A DNA stretch of 64,000 nt, taken from contig NZ_FPKU01000001.1 of the NCBI RefSeq assembly GCF_900119845.1, positions 591,528-655,527 of the forward strand. The letters run 5' to 3'. A program made the position numbers and the translations under genes. The notes beneath the pieces are model-generated. The model was not told the origin of the DNA. It ran no database searches and was given only the letters and a program-made list of their open reading frames with translations. Source of the stretch: Devosia enhydra. GTDB lineage: Bacteria > Pseudomonadota > Alphaproteobacteria > Rhizobiales > Devosiaceae. This document shows, in pieces, positions 13,400 through 22,859 of the stretch (its first letter is position 1; each line of letters begins with the position of its first letter).

Positions 13400-16300
13400 C
13401 TATTCGTCTTTCAGCCCGGTCAGTCGACCGAGCAGGTTTGCCTGCATCTTGTAGGGCATGAGTGCCATGACCTTGCGCATGACATCCGGGTCCGGCTCGT
13501 CGGAGAACATCCCCGCCACAGCCGATCCCGCCTTCTGCACGTCCGAGCCGAGGGCGAAGTTGATGCCCAGCAGGCTCTCCGCCCACCCGTTGCGGGCGTA
13601 GCGAGACCCGCCGCCGAACCCGGTGATGCCGGAGGTCAGCTTGAGGGTGCTGTCGATGTACGGGCTCATGTAGCCAAGCATGCCGGTGCGGTCGACCAGC
13701 TCGTAGACCGTGTTGCCGATCTTCTCGCTGGTGAAGCGCTCGGACGGGTCGCGGCCATTGATCAGGTCCTTGGCCACCATCACCGCCATGCCCGAGCCCA
13801 GCAGCATCCCGAGGGCCGTGATGGCTCTCTTGTCCTGGAAGTGCGTAAGCCTCTGGGCCAGCGGGTAGCCGACCTGATTGGCGAACGTGAAGGTGAACGT
13901 CTGGAATGCCAGCAGGAACCGGGCGAGCGGCTTCGACATCAGACGTGGGGTGTCCCCAACGTCAGGCGTCGTGATCGCACGGTTCATGTCGCGCAGCAGA
14001 GCAAGCTCCACGTCACGCGCGGCTTCCGCCCCGTCGCCACCTTCCCACCGCTCGAGGTGGGGGTCGAACCGCCCGTTGGGCAGGGTCTCGCCATGCTTCT
14101 CGAGGAAGCCCGCGATGCGGGTCGCCTCCTTCCGGCCGATGCCGAGAGACGCAAGGTCAGCCATTTCGAGAGCGGTTAGTTCGCCCTTCTGGCCGGCCGG
14201 GATCAGAGCCCGACGCGTCAGGGTGTTGAGGTTGTCCATCATGGCCAGCCCCGCGATGACCTTCCAGCCACCGTTCCAGATGCCTAGGCCGCCGATGCGG
14301 TGACCGATCTCGGTCCCGATCTCGAGCCCCTTGTCGACAGCGCCGGTGATCTTCTTGGCCGCCCCGATGCCGATCCCGTAGCCGCGAAGGCCACCGGTGG
14401 TGACATCCTCGACGCCAAACCGGGCAGCCGAGGCGTGGGCGCCGGACAGCTCAACGGCGGCGATCAGGGACTTGAAGTGGGTCGGATCGTCCGCCTGCGA
14501 CTGCCGCATGATCTCGGCCGCCTGCTTGCCGTACTTCGCCAGCAGGGCCGCAGGGTTGCCGTGCCGAAGCGCGACAGCCGCCACGTCGGTCATCGACGAG
14601 ACGGTGAAGCCGGAGTTGTAGCGGAGGAGGTTCAGCTTGGTGAACTTCTCCATGCCCCAGTTCATCCAGCCCGTGGACGTCCCGTCGTCGACGAAGTTGC
14701 CGCCCTTGTGCCGGGCGCGGGCCTCCTCGATATTGGCGAGGGTGACCTTCTGCTCCTGATTGAGGGCGTTCTTCTCGGCCTGATCCTTGGCCGCCGCGAT
14801 GCGCTCGCTGTAGTCGTACTCGATGGTCTTGCGGACATCTTCCCAGCTGCTGAACCTCTGGCCCTTGCCGATGCCGAGAGCTTCGTCGAACGACAGGTCA
14901 GAGGCCAGCTGGTCGTACTGCATGCGCAGGATCAGCGAGAGGTCGTCACGCAGCCAGCCCTGCTGGATCGCCTCGGCCCGCTGGTCGCGGGTGAGAGACA
15001 GGACGCGCTCCTTGATCCGGCCGCTCTCGCGGTCAGAGATTTCGAGCGCCCTCTCCATGATGCCGTGCGGGGCAACGCCCCGGCGGGCAATGTTGTCGTA
15101 GACCTCGTCGATCACCTCGCTGAGCGGGGTCTTGCGCTTCGCAGCGCGGAGTTCCCGCACGGCGGCCTTGGCGGTCTTTGCGGTGATGCCCCGTGTCTCC
15201 TTGGCGGAGCGCAGGGCGAGCGTGAGGTTCTGACGTGCCTTGGTGACCCCCTCGTGCAGGGCATCAGCCTTGCGGTACGCCTCATCAAGCTGCTGAGCGA
15301 TCTGCTCCAGTTCGAGGGCTTCTCGCTCCAGCTGACGCAGCCCTACGGCCGCCTCGCGGGCTTTACCCTGCTGCCGGGCAGTCTCAACGCGGACGTTGTC
15401 GATGTCCTGCCGCGCCGTAGCGTCGGCACGGGCGAGCTTCTCGGGCGCCTCTGCGGCGGCTTTCTCGGCCCGGACATAGTCACCAGCGTCGAGGACGCGG
15501 GGATTGCCGGAGGCGTCGACCGGGGTGGCCGGGTCCGTCAGCAAGTCCTCGATGGTCGCGTCCAGCTTCTGCTGGGTGACCTCGACCTTCGTGGCCCGCT
15601 GCATCTGGGTCCGCTCGAAGGCGGTCTGGATGCCGGCCTCAGTGCGAGCGGTGCGGTCGGCCGTCGTCATCTTGGCAGCCGTGCTGGCCTCGATGAATGC
15701 CCGGACGTCCTTCTCCCACAGGGCCTTCTTGGTCCTGTTGGCCTCGACACGGGCATGCAGCGCGTCCCGGCGCTTCCGCGCTTCGGACAGGGTGATGTCC
15801 ATCTCGTCGCGGCGGGCGATGCGTAGGTTCCGCATGGTGTCCATGAGGTCGAGCTTGGCGGTCTTGTCCGCCTGGAGCGCGGCACGGACCTGATGCTCGG
15901 CCTGCTCGATCCGCCACACGACGCCATCGCCGGCCCAGTCCTCGCGGATGGCCTGCTTGGCCGCATCGTCCAGGGCGTCGAACTCGGCGAGCCCCATGTG
16001 GTGGTTGGCGATCAGCCACTCCTGCTCCGGCCGGGCGGCCAGTATCTTGTGCAGGAATGCCTTGGTGCCCGCCTCGTTCTGCACGACGGCGTCCCGGTTC
16101 CATAGCTGGGCATGACCATAGTCACGGCCGAGGGGAACCGGCTTGCGGGCCTCGTTGGCGTAGAGCTTGGCGATATGGTCGCGCTTGGCGCGGAGCGCTT
16201 CGACAGCCTTGACGTCGGTCTTGTCGGCCACCTTCACCGCCTCGCGGGCGGCTACCAGCTGGGCCTTGAGATCGGCGGTGACCATGGGGTCCTGCAACTT

Positions 16301-17680
16301 GCCCCACTTCTGGAGCCGGGCAGTCCACACATCGTTGAGCGCATGGACGCGCTCCGACAGCTCCTTGGCCTTCGCGTCGAGCTTGGCGAAGTGCTCGCCG
16401 TACTTGGCTTCCAGCTTCTTGACCTTGGGGTCGTCGAGCGTCGAGTAGAGGTGCCGCTGGGTCAGCAGGTAGAGGTCCGACTGGCTGATCCCCTTCACCG
16501 CCTTGCCGATCTCCATCTTGAGTTCGCGGGTCGTCGTCTCAAACCGGTTCGCCAGCCGCTCGAACTCGGACGAGTAGAGGGACTTGAGGGCGGTCGCCGT
16601 GCGGGCGTTCCCGACGAACTTGAGATTGCTCTCGAGGATGATCCCGGCAGGGTCGAAGATGCGGGCGCCGACCGACCGGGCGACCGGGGAGGCAGCGCGG
16701 AGCACCTGCCCCTTGATGGTCGCGGAGTTGAACAGGTCGCCGGCCTTGCGGACCAGGCGACCTACCGGCCCCGTGGGCTCGCTGCGGGCAATCGTGACGC
16801 TTGTCTCGTCGAGGGCCTTGGCGCCCGCCGAGGCGCCGAGCATGCGGTCGTGGACCCGCTCCAGCGCGTCCGCATCGTTGATGAGGTCGGCGATCTCCTC
16901 GCCGGACAGTTCGTCCCGCGCCCCGTGGGACGTGGTGGTGATCTCGCCGTCGCGCCGCAGGTTCTCCCGCTTGAAAACGAGGTCGGGGTTCTTGGGGTTG
17001 AGCGCAGAGCGCGGATGCAAGGCGCCCGCGAAGATGCCCAGCCCGCCCCCCACGGCAGCACCGATGCCGATGTTCATCAGGCTCTCCTCGAGCGTCCGGG
17101 AACGCTGGGTGGACTGGAGGATGCCTTCGGAGACGGTGGTCTGCAGGGCGGTGTTGAACGCCAGCAGTCCCGCTCGGCCGACCATGCCGGCTTTGGATGC
17201 CACCCCGATCAACGGGATGTAGGTCGTGGGGTCGGCAAGTGCGCCGAAGATGTCGCCGATGAAGGCACCCACGACGTCCCCCTCCATTTTGCCGAGCAGG
17301 TCCTGCTCGTAGAGGATGTCGTCGACCACAGCTTTCAGCTGCCGGTCGGAGCGCACACCGTCGAAGTCGCCATCGCTGATGGCCCCCTTGATCTTGCCGA
17401 GGGTCTCGGTGTCGTATTGGTCCTTGAGGGCGGCGTAGGGATTGTAGCCCGCCACCTCCTCGCCCTTGCGGGCATCGTCGCCATCGGTCAGCTCATGCCA
17501 GATCGAGGCCAGAATGTTGCCCCGCTGGAAGGCAGCGGTCACCGCCTCCCCGAATGCGTGGGGATTGTCCTCATGCGGGACGGACCGGATGACAGCGCGG
17601 TGAAGCTCACTCAGAGCTGCGCCCTCGAAGCCGAGGTTTGAAGCGGTGTCCTCGGGCAGAGGGTCATATGCGACCGTCAT
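13400..17680 (-). CDS. Large internal virion protein (T7 gp16-like)
   Basis: A 1426-residue protein (T7 gp16: 1318), the largest of the window, placed between the hydrolase-type virion protein and the tail fibre as expected for the ejection protein. Hydrophobic glycine-rich stretches (FIGDIFGALADPTTYIPLIG near 130; NIGIGAAVGGGLGIFAGAL near 200) could insert into the membrane. The centre (about 450-950) is alpha-helical with long coiled coils. Unlike T7 gp16, no N-terminal transglycosylase motif is seen; the hydrolase function seems to sit in the neighbouring protein. Confidence 0.8.
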   Translation of the reverse strand: MTVAYDPLPEDTASNLGFEGAALSELHRAVIRSVPHEDNPHAFGEAVTAAFQRGNILASIWHELTDGDDARKGEEVAGYNPYAALKDQYDTETLGKIKGAISDGDFDGVRSDRQLKAVVDDILYEQDLLGKMEGDVVGAFIGDIFGALADPTTYIPLIGVASKAGMVGRAGLLAFNTALQTTVSEGILQSTQRSRTLEESLMNIGIGAAVGGGLGIFAGALHPRSALNPKNPDLVFKRENLRRDGEITTTSHGARDELSGEEIADLINDADALERVHDRMLGASAGAKALDETSVTIARSEPTGPVGRLVRKAGDLFNSATIKGQVLRAASPVARSVGARIFDPAGIILESNLKFVGNARTATALKSLYSSEFERLANRFETTTRELKMEIGKAVKGISQSDLYLLTQRHLYSTLDDPKVKKLEAKYGEHFAKLDAKAKELSERVHALNDVWTARLQKWGKLQDPMVTADLKAQLVAAREAVKVADKTDVKAVEALRAKRDHIAKLYANEARKPVPLGRDYGHAQLWNRDAVVQNEAGTKAFLHKILAARPEQEWLIANHHMGLAEFDALDDAAKQAIREDWAGDGVVWRIEQAEHQVRAALQADKTAKLDLMDTMRNLRIARRDEMDITLSEARKRRDALHARVEANRTKKALWEKDVRAFIEASTAAKMTTADRTARTEAGIQTAFERTQMQRATKVEVTQQKLDATIEDLLTDPATPVDASGNPRVLDAGDYVRAEKAAAEAPEKLARADATARQDIDNVRVETARQQGKAREAAVGLRQLEREALELEQIAQQLDEAYRKADALHEGVTKARQNLTLALRSAKETRGITAKTAKAAVRELRAAKRKTPLSEVIDEVYDNIARRGVAPHGIMERALEISDRESGRIKERVLSLTRDQRAEAIQQGWLRDDLSLILRMQYDQLASDLSFDEALGIGKGQRFSSWEDVRKTIEYDYSERIAAAKDQAEKNALNQEQKVTLANIEEARARHKGGNFVDDGTSTGWMNWGMEKFTKLNLLRYNSGFTVSSMTDVAAVALRHGNPAALLAKYGKQAAEIMRQSQADDPTHFKSLIAAVELSGAHASAARFGVEDVTTGGLRGYGIGIGAAKKITGAVDKGLEIGTEIGHRIGGLGIWNGGWKVIAGLAMMDNLNTLTRRALIPAGQKGELTALEMADLASLGIGRKEATRIAGFLEKHGETLPNGRFDPHLERWEGGDGAEAARDVELALLRDMNRAITTPDVGDTPRLMSKPLARFLLAFQTFTFTFANQVGYPLAQRLTHFQDKRAITALGMLLGSGMAVMVAKDLINGRDPSERFTSEKIGNTVYELVDRTGMLGYMSPYIDSTLKLTSGITGFGGGSRYARNGWAESLLGINFALGSDVQKAGSAVAGMFSDEPDPDVMRKVMALMPYKMQANLLGRLTGLKDE

Positions 17681-17704
17681 CCGGTCCTCCGTGGTTGGTT
17701 GTGG

Positions 17705-19843
17705 TTAGTAGAAGCGGTTGGTGTCGGCGTCGTAGCGCGACCCCGTGGGGTTGTCGGAGTTGGCTCGAGCCCGGTCCGCTGCCGCCTGATTGGCCATGTC
17801 GTAGGACTGAGCGGAGCTGTAGCCCTGAGACCGGTACTGATCGACGACGGTCATCGAGCGGCTTGTTCCGCCACCCGAGCCGACAGACGCCGATCCGCCG
17901 TGGTAGGACGACCCGCCACCCCCGGAGGAGTTGACGGCCGGCCGCGCAGCGGAAGGCACCGGTAGGCCCATCGCACCGTTCCCGGTGGTCGCCGCAGCTG
18001 CCGGCCTTCCGGCGAGCGGGGAGCCCTTGGCAGCGGCCCCCATGATGACGGGAGGCACTTCGACCTCAGGACGCTTCTTGCCGTCGATCCCGAAATAGTC
18101 ATCGAGCATCTGGGCCGCCGGCAGGTTCGGAAATGCAGCCGCTGCGCCTTTCGGCGTGTTGGCGCTTGCCGTAACTGAGCCGACCGGCATGCGGAGGCCT
18201 TGAGGGGGCGGCTGGATCGGCTTGACGTCCGTGGCGCCGACCTTGGCCGGACCGAGGATTTCCCGCTCCACCCTCGCGGCGAGCGCCGGGGCGCCCTGAG
18301 CGTTGGCCATCACGCTGGGCGGCTTGGCCAGTGGGAACGGTGTGTCCCCGGTTGCCTTGGCGCGGGCGGCGAGCTTGTCGTCGACCGATGCCGGGAAGGG
18401 AATCGCGGCGGCCCTTCCGGGGGCCGAGCCGACAACAGCCAGTGCCGTGCCCACAGCGGGCATCGAGCCCGGCGGGACGAGGCCGCGCATAACGGCGTCG
18501 GGTGACAGGGCGTATTGGGTCGGGGCCGTCTTGCTGGTCAGGGTGGCCCGCATTTTCGGGTCTTCCCCACCGTAGAACCAGAACCGGCCTTCGCCCTGGC
18601 CGAGCGGCGTTGAGCCGGGCACAGAGCCTCCGATCAGGTCGAGGTGGAGGGACTGCGTCGAGCCGTTCGTCGGCAGGCCGACCGACCCGATGTTCCGGGC
18701 GATCCAGTCCTGCGCCAGCGGCTGCATCTGCGCCGCATTCAGGCGGTTGCCGGCAGGGTCATGGATGTAGATGTCGGCCGCCGTCATGGTGTCATGACGT
18801 CGCGAACCGGTCCTGCCCGTCGATCCGTCCTGCCCGCCACTGATAACCGACACGCGGTAGTCCGCGCCGTAGACCGCCGTTACCGAGGCCCTGATCTGGG
18901 CTTCGAGATTCGGGTCGACGGTCAGGCTGCGCGTGGCCGATTTGTTGTCGTAGGTCAGGGCGGCGAGGTTGTCGGTCGGGATGTCCACCTTGAGCGCCCC
19001 GGACCCATTGGGCACGAAGTTCATCTGGGTGTTGGTCGGGGTGACCTCGCGGCCGGCGACCGTCACTCTCCCGTCCCTCACCGCGACCGCGTTGTAGTAG
19101 TCGGCGAACTTGGGCATCAGCTTGGCCGCGTCGGCCGTGCCGTTGAACATCGAGGTCTCGATGTACCGGCGCTGCTTGATCGCCTCGACCTGGGAATGGT
19201 TCGGGTTGAAGGTTTGGGTGAGCAGCGCAGCGGTGATCGCCGCGTTGTCGCCGGACCGCAGAACGGGGGCGAGGTCGGACAGGCGCTTGGGGGCGTTGTA
19301 GGCGACCGACACGAGGGCCAGTCGCTGGTTCTGGGTGACCGCAGTGCCGCCCAGCGCCCGGTCGACAACCTTCTCGTAGTAGAGGATGTCGTTGTCGAAT
19401 AGGTGCTTTGCCTGCGCGGTCGTGATCGTGGACTTGCCGCTGTAGACGGCGTCGAACGACACGGTGTTGCCGAACGCCCGGCTCCACACGTCGCGAGCGC
19501 CTTCCTTGTCCATGTAGAAGCCGAGGCCGACAGAGCGGCCCCCGGCGTCGGGATAGGACTTCGTGCTGATGCTTTCGAGGGACGCGATCATGGCGAACCG
19601 GGAGGCGGTATAGGTCTCGGTGGATGAGCCGTACCGGTCGAACGCGCGGGTGCCGAACTGGGCCGATGCGCTGTCCATCTGGGCCATCGCCTCGCCGGCA
19701 ATGTCGTGGAAACTTTCCGCCACGCGGACAGGCTTGGTGATGCCTGCCGACATCGGGATGAGGCCCTCGGCCTTCAAGGTGGCGGTCAGGCTGGACTGAA
19801 AGGACGAGAGCAAGTCGGCGCTCGTCATAGCCTTCAAGGCCAA
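17705..19843 (-). CDS. Virion peptidoglycan hydrolase with GH24-like and M15-like domains
   Basis: A 712-residue protein; TTG at 19843 with AGGAG six bases upstream is the start (MALKAMTSADLLSSFQ). Residues about 80-230 resemble GH24 lysozymes: glutamate and aspartate in SLESISTKSYPDAGG, then VGLGFYMDKEG and later LALVSVAYN. Residues about 335-420 resemble zinc D-Ala-D-Ala peptidases: SRRHDTMTAADIYIHD gives a His-x6-Asp pair and LHLDL a second histidine. The rest is Gly/Pro/Ser-rich. It lies among the internal virion genes, so it likely opens the cell wall during DNA ejection, replacing the T7 gp16 transglycosylase. Confidence 0.7.
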   Translation of the reverse strand: MALKAMTSADLLSSFQSSLTATLKAEGLIPMSAGITKPVRVAESFHDIAGEAMAQMDSASAQFGTRAFDRYGSSTETYTASRFAMIASLESISTKSYPDAGGRSVGLGFYMDKEGARDVWSRAFGNTVSFDAVYSGKSTITTAQAKHLFDNDILYYEKVVDRALGGTAVTQNQRLALVSVAYNAPKRLSDLAPVLRSGDNAAITAALLTQTFNPNHSQVEAIKQRRYIETSMFNGTADAAKLMPKFADYYNAVAVRDGRVTVAGREVTPTNTQMNFVPNGSGALKVDIPTDNLAALTYDNKSATRSLTVDPNLEAQIRASVTAVYGADYRVSVISGGQDGSTGRTGSRRHDTMTAADIYIHDPAGNRLNAAQMQPLAQDWIARNIGSVGLPTNGSTQSLHLDLIGGSVPGSTPLGQGEGRFWFYGGEDPKMRATLTSKTAPTQYALSPDAVMRGLVPPGSMPAVGTALAVVGSAPGRAAAIPFPASVDDKLAARAKATGDTPFPLAKPPSVMANAQGAPALAARVEREILGPAKVGATDVKPIQPPPQGLRMPVGSVTASANTPKGAAAAFPNLPAAQMLDDYFGIDGKKRPEVEVPPVIMGAAAKGSPLAGRPAAAATTGNGAMGLPVPSAARPAVNSSGGGGSSYHGGSASVGSGGGTSRSMTVVDQYRSQGYSSAQSYDMANQAAADRARANSDNPTGSRYDADTNRFY

Positions 19844-19859
19844 GGGGTTCTCCTATTGG

Positions 19860-22310
19860 TTATTGGGTGTAGACGGGGTCGATGATGCCCATCGGGAGGC
19901 CGACCGGAGCGGGAGGCTGCGGAGGCTCAACTGGAGCCGGCGTGGACTGGAAGGCAGCTTCCTGCTCGTCCAGCGTCTTGCCGGCCTGATCGCCGAAGTT
20001 CGGGCGGTAGCCCATCTGCCAGACGACGCCGGCAGGGGTGTCGACGCGGACCCATCCGAATCCTTCGGGGAGGTCAAACAGCTTGCTCATTTCGGCCGCG
20101 TTGGCGGGGATCGTGACCGCCTGCGACGGGGTGTTGGGCGCGAGGCGGACGCTACCGACCACCCCCATGGCGGCAACTGCCATCGGCGCGACCGTCGAGT
20201 CCTTCGACTGCAGGGTCACGGTGTCGCCAGCGGCGAAGGTGAGAGGCATCGCATCCGGCCCGCGCACGTCGAACATGCCCCGAGCCTTCATGTCCGGGTT
20301 CATCGGCTCATTGAGGTAGATGTGGTCGGGATTGCCCCCGGGCAGCAGTGCGGGGAAGGCCCTGCGCAAGCCTTGCTTTGCCTGCTCGAACACCGCAATG
20401 GTGTCGACAGGGCGGCCGGTGACCGGGTTGATGACCTCGCGCCCCATGCGGATGCGCGTGTCGAACTGGCCGTCGTCATTGACGTACTGGCTGTTCCGTG
20501 CGGCGTTGGGTGTCAGCCGGGTCTTCCCGTTCGCGACGGGCAGGAGGTCATAATTCGAGACCACCTGATCGACCGCAGAGCGGACGCCCGCCTCCCAGCC
20601 GAGGCCGGAAGCCTCGAACTCGATGGCCTTGAGCCGCGCGCGTTCCAGCACCGTGCTCGTGAGGTCGAGGGGCAGTATCACCTCTGCCTGAAACCAACCG
20701 CCAGTGCCGAGCCGGTCATTCAGCTGTGCCTTGACGACGTCGTTCACCCTTGTGTCGGCCGCCTTGGCGTCGGGCTCCTTGGTGATCTTCTGCCACGTCA
20801 CGTCCCAGTCCTTGACCTTGTCGCGAGCCTCGTTGACCCGCGCCAGGATCGCGTCCAGCGGCTCATGGGGAGAAGCGGCCTGGATCGTGTAGGCGTGGTC
20901 GTAGAGGTTCTTGGCGGCGGACGAGAGGTAGGCCGACGCAGCTTCCTTGCCGGTGGTGGCCGACAGGATGTTCAGCGTCTCGATGGCTCGGGCCTGCATT
21001 TCGGGGCTGCGGGTGTCGAGGATCGCGGCGGTGAGGACCGCACTGGCCTCCTCAGGCACCAGCCCGCCCATCCCGTTGAGGATTTGAGCAGCCTGCTTGG
21101 GCTCGGCGTCGAGGATCGTCGCTAGGCCCATCTGCTCGAGCATCTTGGGGAAGCCCTTGCGGACATCGGAGGGGTCGACCGATCGGTCGCCGCCGATCCA
21201 CGACATCGTGGACGCTGCGAGGTCTAGGTCCTTGGCGACATACCCGAGTGCTGTGTCGATCTGGTCGAGCAGCGTATTGATCCGGCCGGGGTTGCCGAAC
21301 TGCTGGCGGTGCTTGAGCGCGTCGACCGTTACCGACTTGAGGTCTTCGGCAGACTTGGCCTCACGGATGCGATCCTGCAGAGACGTGAAGCTCTCCAGCT
21401 CGGCCGCAGAGTTGATCTCGTTGTAGGCCGCGACTGCGCTCGTCTGGAATGACGCGTAGGCGTCGGGGAAGGACTGCGCGAAGGACCTGCCGTTCACGCC
21501 GGTGCCCTCCTGAGAGAGCATCTTGGCCACCGCGAGCATCTTTTCGGGGTGGTTGTTGGCCGCCACGAGCAGCGCATTGACCACTCGAGTGGGCGCCTCG
21601 GCCGCGTTGAGCGGATCGAGCGTCCTGGCCTTGTTGAAGTAGTCGGTCAGCTTCTCGGGCGTGATCGAGCCAGAGGCCACGTCGGCCTCAACCAGCTGGC
21701 CAAGGGCTTCGATGCCCCGGTCGGTCTGGTACTTGATCGCCGCCTTCATGTGCTCGGGCAGCAGGCCGTCCGTGCGGTCGAAGAAGCTGGCGATCAGCTG
21801 CCCCTCGTAGTCGGGATCGTCCGAGCCCATGAGGTTCTCGAGCGCCCACTGCTGGCGGGCGGCGGCGAGGTCACCCGTGGGGTTCCCGGGCAGCCACTCG
21901 CTCATGTACCATTCGGTGAAGTCCTGAGCGGCGTCGAAGCCGTCGCGCTGTGCCCGGACCGAGCGGAAGGCGGAATAGTAGTCGTCGTCCCCGACGAGAT
22001 CGGGGTCCATTTCCTTGCCAGCCAGAGCATCCCCTAGGGCCTGCTGCTTCTGGGCTTTGTTCTGCTGCTCGATCTCGGCGAGCTTGCCGCGCTGATAGCC
22101 CTCCTGCACGGAGGCCAGGGCGTTTACCCCGGCCCCCATGAAGCGGGAGATCGAGTCGTTCAGGGCATAGAGGGCATCGCTCTCGGTGTCTCGGTACTGG
22201 TGAACCTCTTGGCCCACCAGCTGCGAACGTTCCGTGGGCACACCGGACTGAGCCAGTTTGCCCGCGAATTGCGTCCGGGCAACGCGGACTGACTTACCGG
22301 TGTCTGCCAT
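19860..22310 (-). CDS. Internal virion protein (T7 gp15-like)
   Basis: An 816-residue, mostly helical protein (T7 gp15: 747) starting MADTGKSVRVARTQF, encoded between the gp14-like and the hydrolase-type proteins. T7 gp15 forms part of the core stack and the trans-envelope channel during ejection. Identification rests on length, order and general character (EEGYQ...KLAEIEQQNKAQKQQ helix, central repeats); no catalytic motif is visible. Stop of this gene is 16 bp before the next start. Confidence 0.78.
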   Translation of the reverse strand: MADTGKSVRVARTQFAGKLAQSGVPTERSQLVGQEVHQYRDTESDALYALNDSISRFMGAGVNALASVQEGYQRGKLAEIEQQNKAQKQQALGDALAGKEMDPDLVGDDDYYSAFRSVRAQRDGFDAAQDFTEWYMSEWLPGNPTGDLAAARQQWALENLMGSDDPDYEGQLIASFFDRTDGLLPEHMKAAIKYQTDRGIEALGQLVEADVASGSITPEKLTDYFNKARTLDPLNAAEAPTRVVNALLVAANNHPEKMLAVAKMLSQEGTGVNGRSFAQSFPDAYASFQTSAVAAYNEINSAAELESFTSLQDRIREAKSAEDLKSVTVDALKHRQQFGNPGRINTLLDQIDTALGYVAKDLDLAASTMSWIGGDRSVDPSDVRKGFPKMLEQMGLATILDAEPKQAAQILNGMGGLVPEEASAVLTAAILDTRSPEMQARAIETLNILSATTGKEAASAYLSSAAKNLYDHAYTIQAASPHEPLDAILARVNEARDKVKDWDVTWQKITKEPDAKAADTRVNDVVKAQLNDRLGTGGWFQAEVILPLDLTSTVLERARLKAIEFEASGLGWEAGVRSAVDQVVSNYDLLPVANGKTRLTPNAARNSQYVNDDGQFDTRIRMGREVINPVTGRPVDTIAVFEQAKQGLRRAFPALLPGGNPDHIYLNEPMNPDMKARGMFDVRGPDAMPLTFAAGDTVTLQSKDSTVAPMAVAAMGVVGSVRLAPNTPSQAVTIPANAAEMSKLFDLPEGFGWVRVDTPAGVVWQMGYRPNFGDQAGKTLDEQEAAFQSTPAPVEPPQPPAPVGLPMGIIDPVYTQ

Positions 22311-22859
22311 TTACCATCCTCGGTTGTTTTGCGCAGCGCTGAGCTGCGTGTTCTGGTTGTAGAAATTGCCGGCGATCTGCAGCCCGGACCCGGCAAAGCC
22401 GAGCCATGCCGAGGTGGTCGCGGCGGAGGCCTGATTGGCGGCGATGTTGACGCTCTCGATGAAGCCGTTCTTGGCCGACCGCTTGGACGCCTCGCCAGCC
22501 GCGATGTTGGACAGCCGGTTCCGCTCCATGCGGGCGACGTCTGCACCGTCGAGGTAGGCGATGTTGCGGATCATCTGCGACATGGTCGTGCCGGAGACGC
22601 CGCGCTCCATGCCCGACATCCGGGCACCGGCGAGGTCCGTATTGGCCTGCCGGATGCGGTCGGACTTCTGCTCGTTGGCAATGCGATTGACTTCGAGCTG
22701 CTGCCGAGCGACCTCGAGGAACACCTCGGCGGTCTGCTTTTGCGCGGTATCCTTTTGAGCCCGCTCGGCCTTCTTGGCGTTGTTCGCCTGAGTTAGCGCA
22801 CCGATCCCACCGATGACCAGCTGGCCAGCGGCGAGACCCATGCTGATGGGGTCACCCAT
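22311..22859 (-). CDS. Internal virion protein (T7 gp14-like)
   Basis: A 182-residue protein (T7 gp14: 196) starting MGDPISMGLAAGQLVIGG; the ATG overlaps the stop of tail tube B as TAATG. A glycine-rich hydrophobic N-terminus is followed by a long charged coiled coil (RARQQLEVNRIANEQ region) and an Ala/Asn-rich C-terminus, matching gp14-type ejection proteins that insert into the outer membrane. The frame extends upstream as a shadow of the tube gene. Confidence 0.8.
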   Translation of the reverse strand: MGDPISMGLAAGQLVIGGIGALTQANNAKKAERAQKDTAQKQTAEVFLEVARQQLEVNRIANEQKSDRIRQANTDLAGARMSGMERGVSGTTMSQMIRNIAYLDGADVARMERNRLSNIAAGEASKRSAKNGFIESVNIAANQASAATTSAWLGFAGSGLQIAGNFYNQNTQLSAAQNNRGW

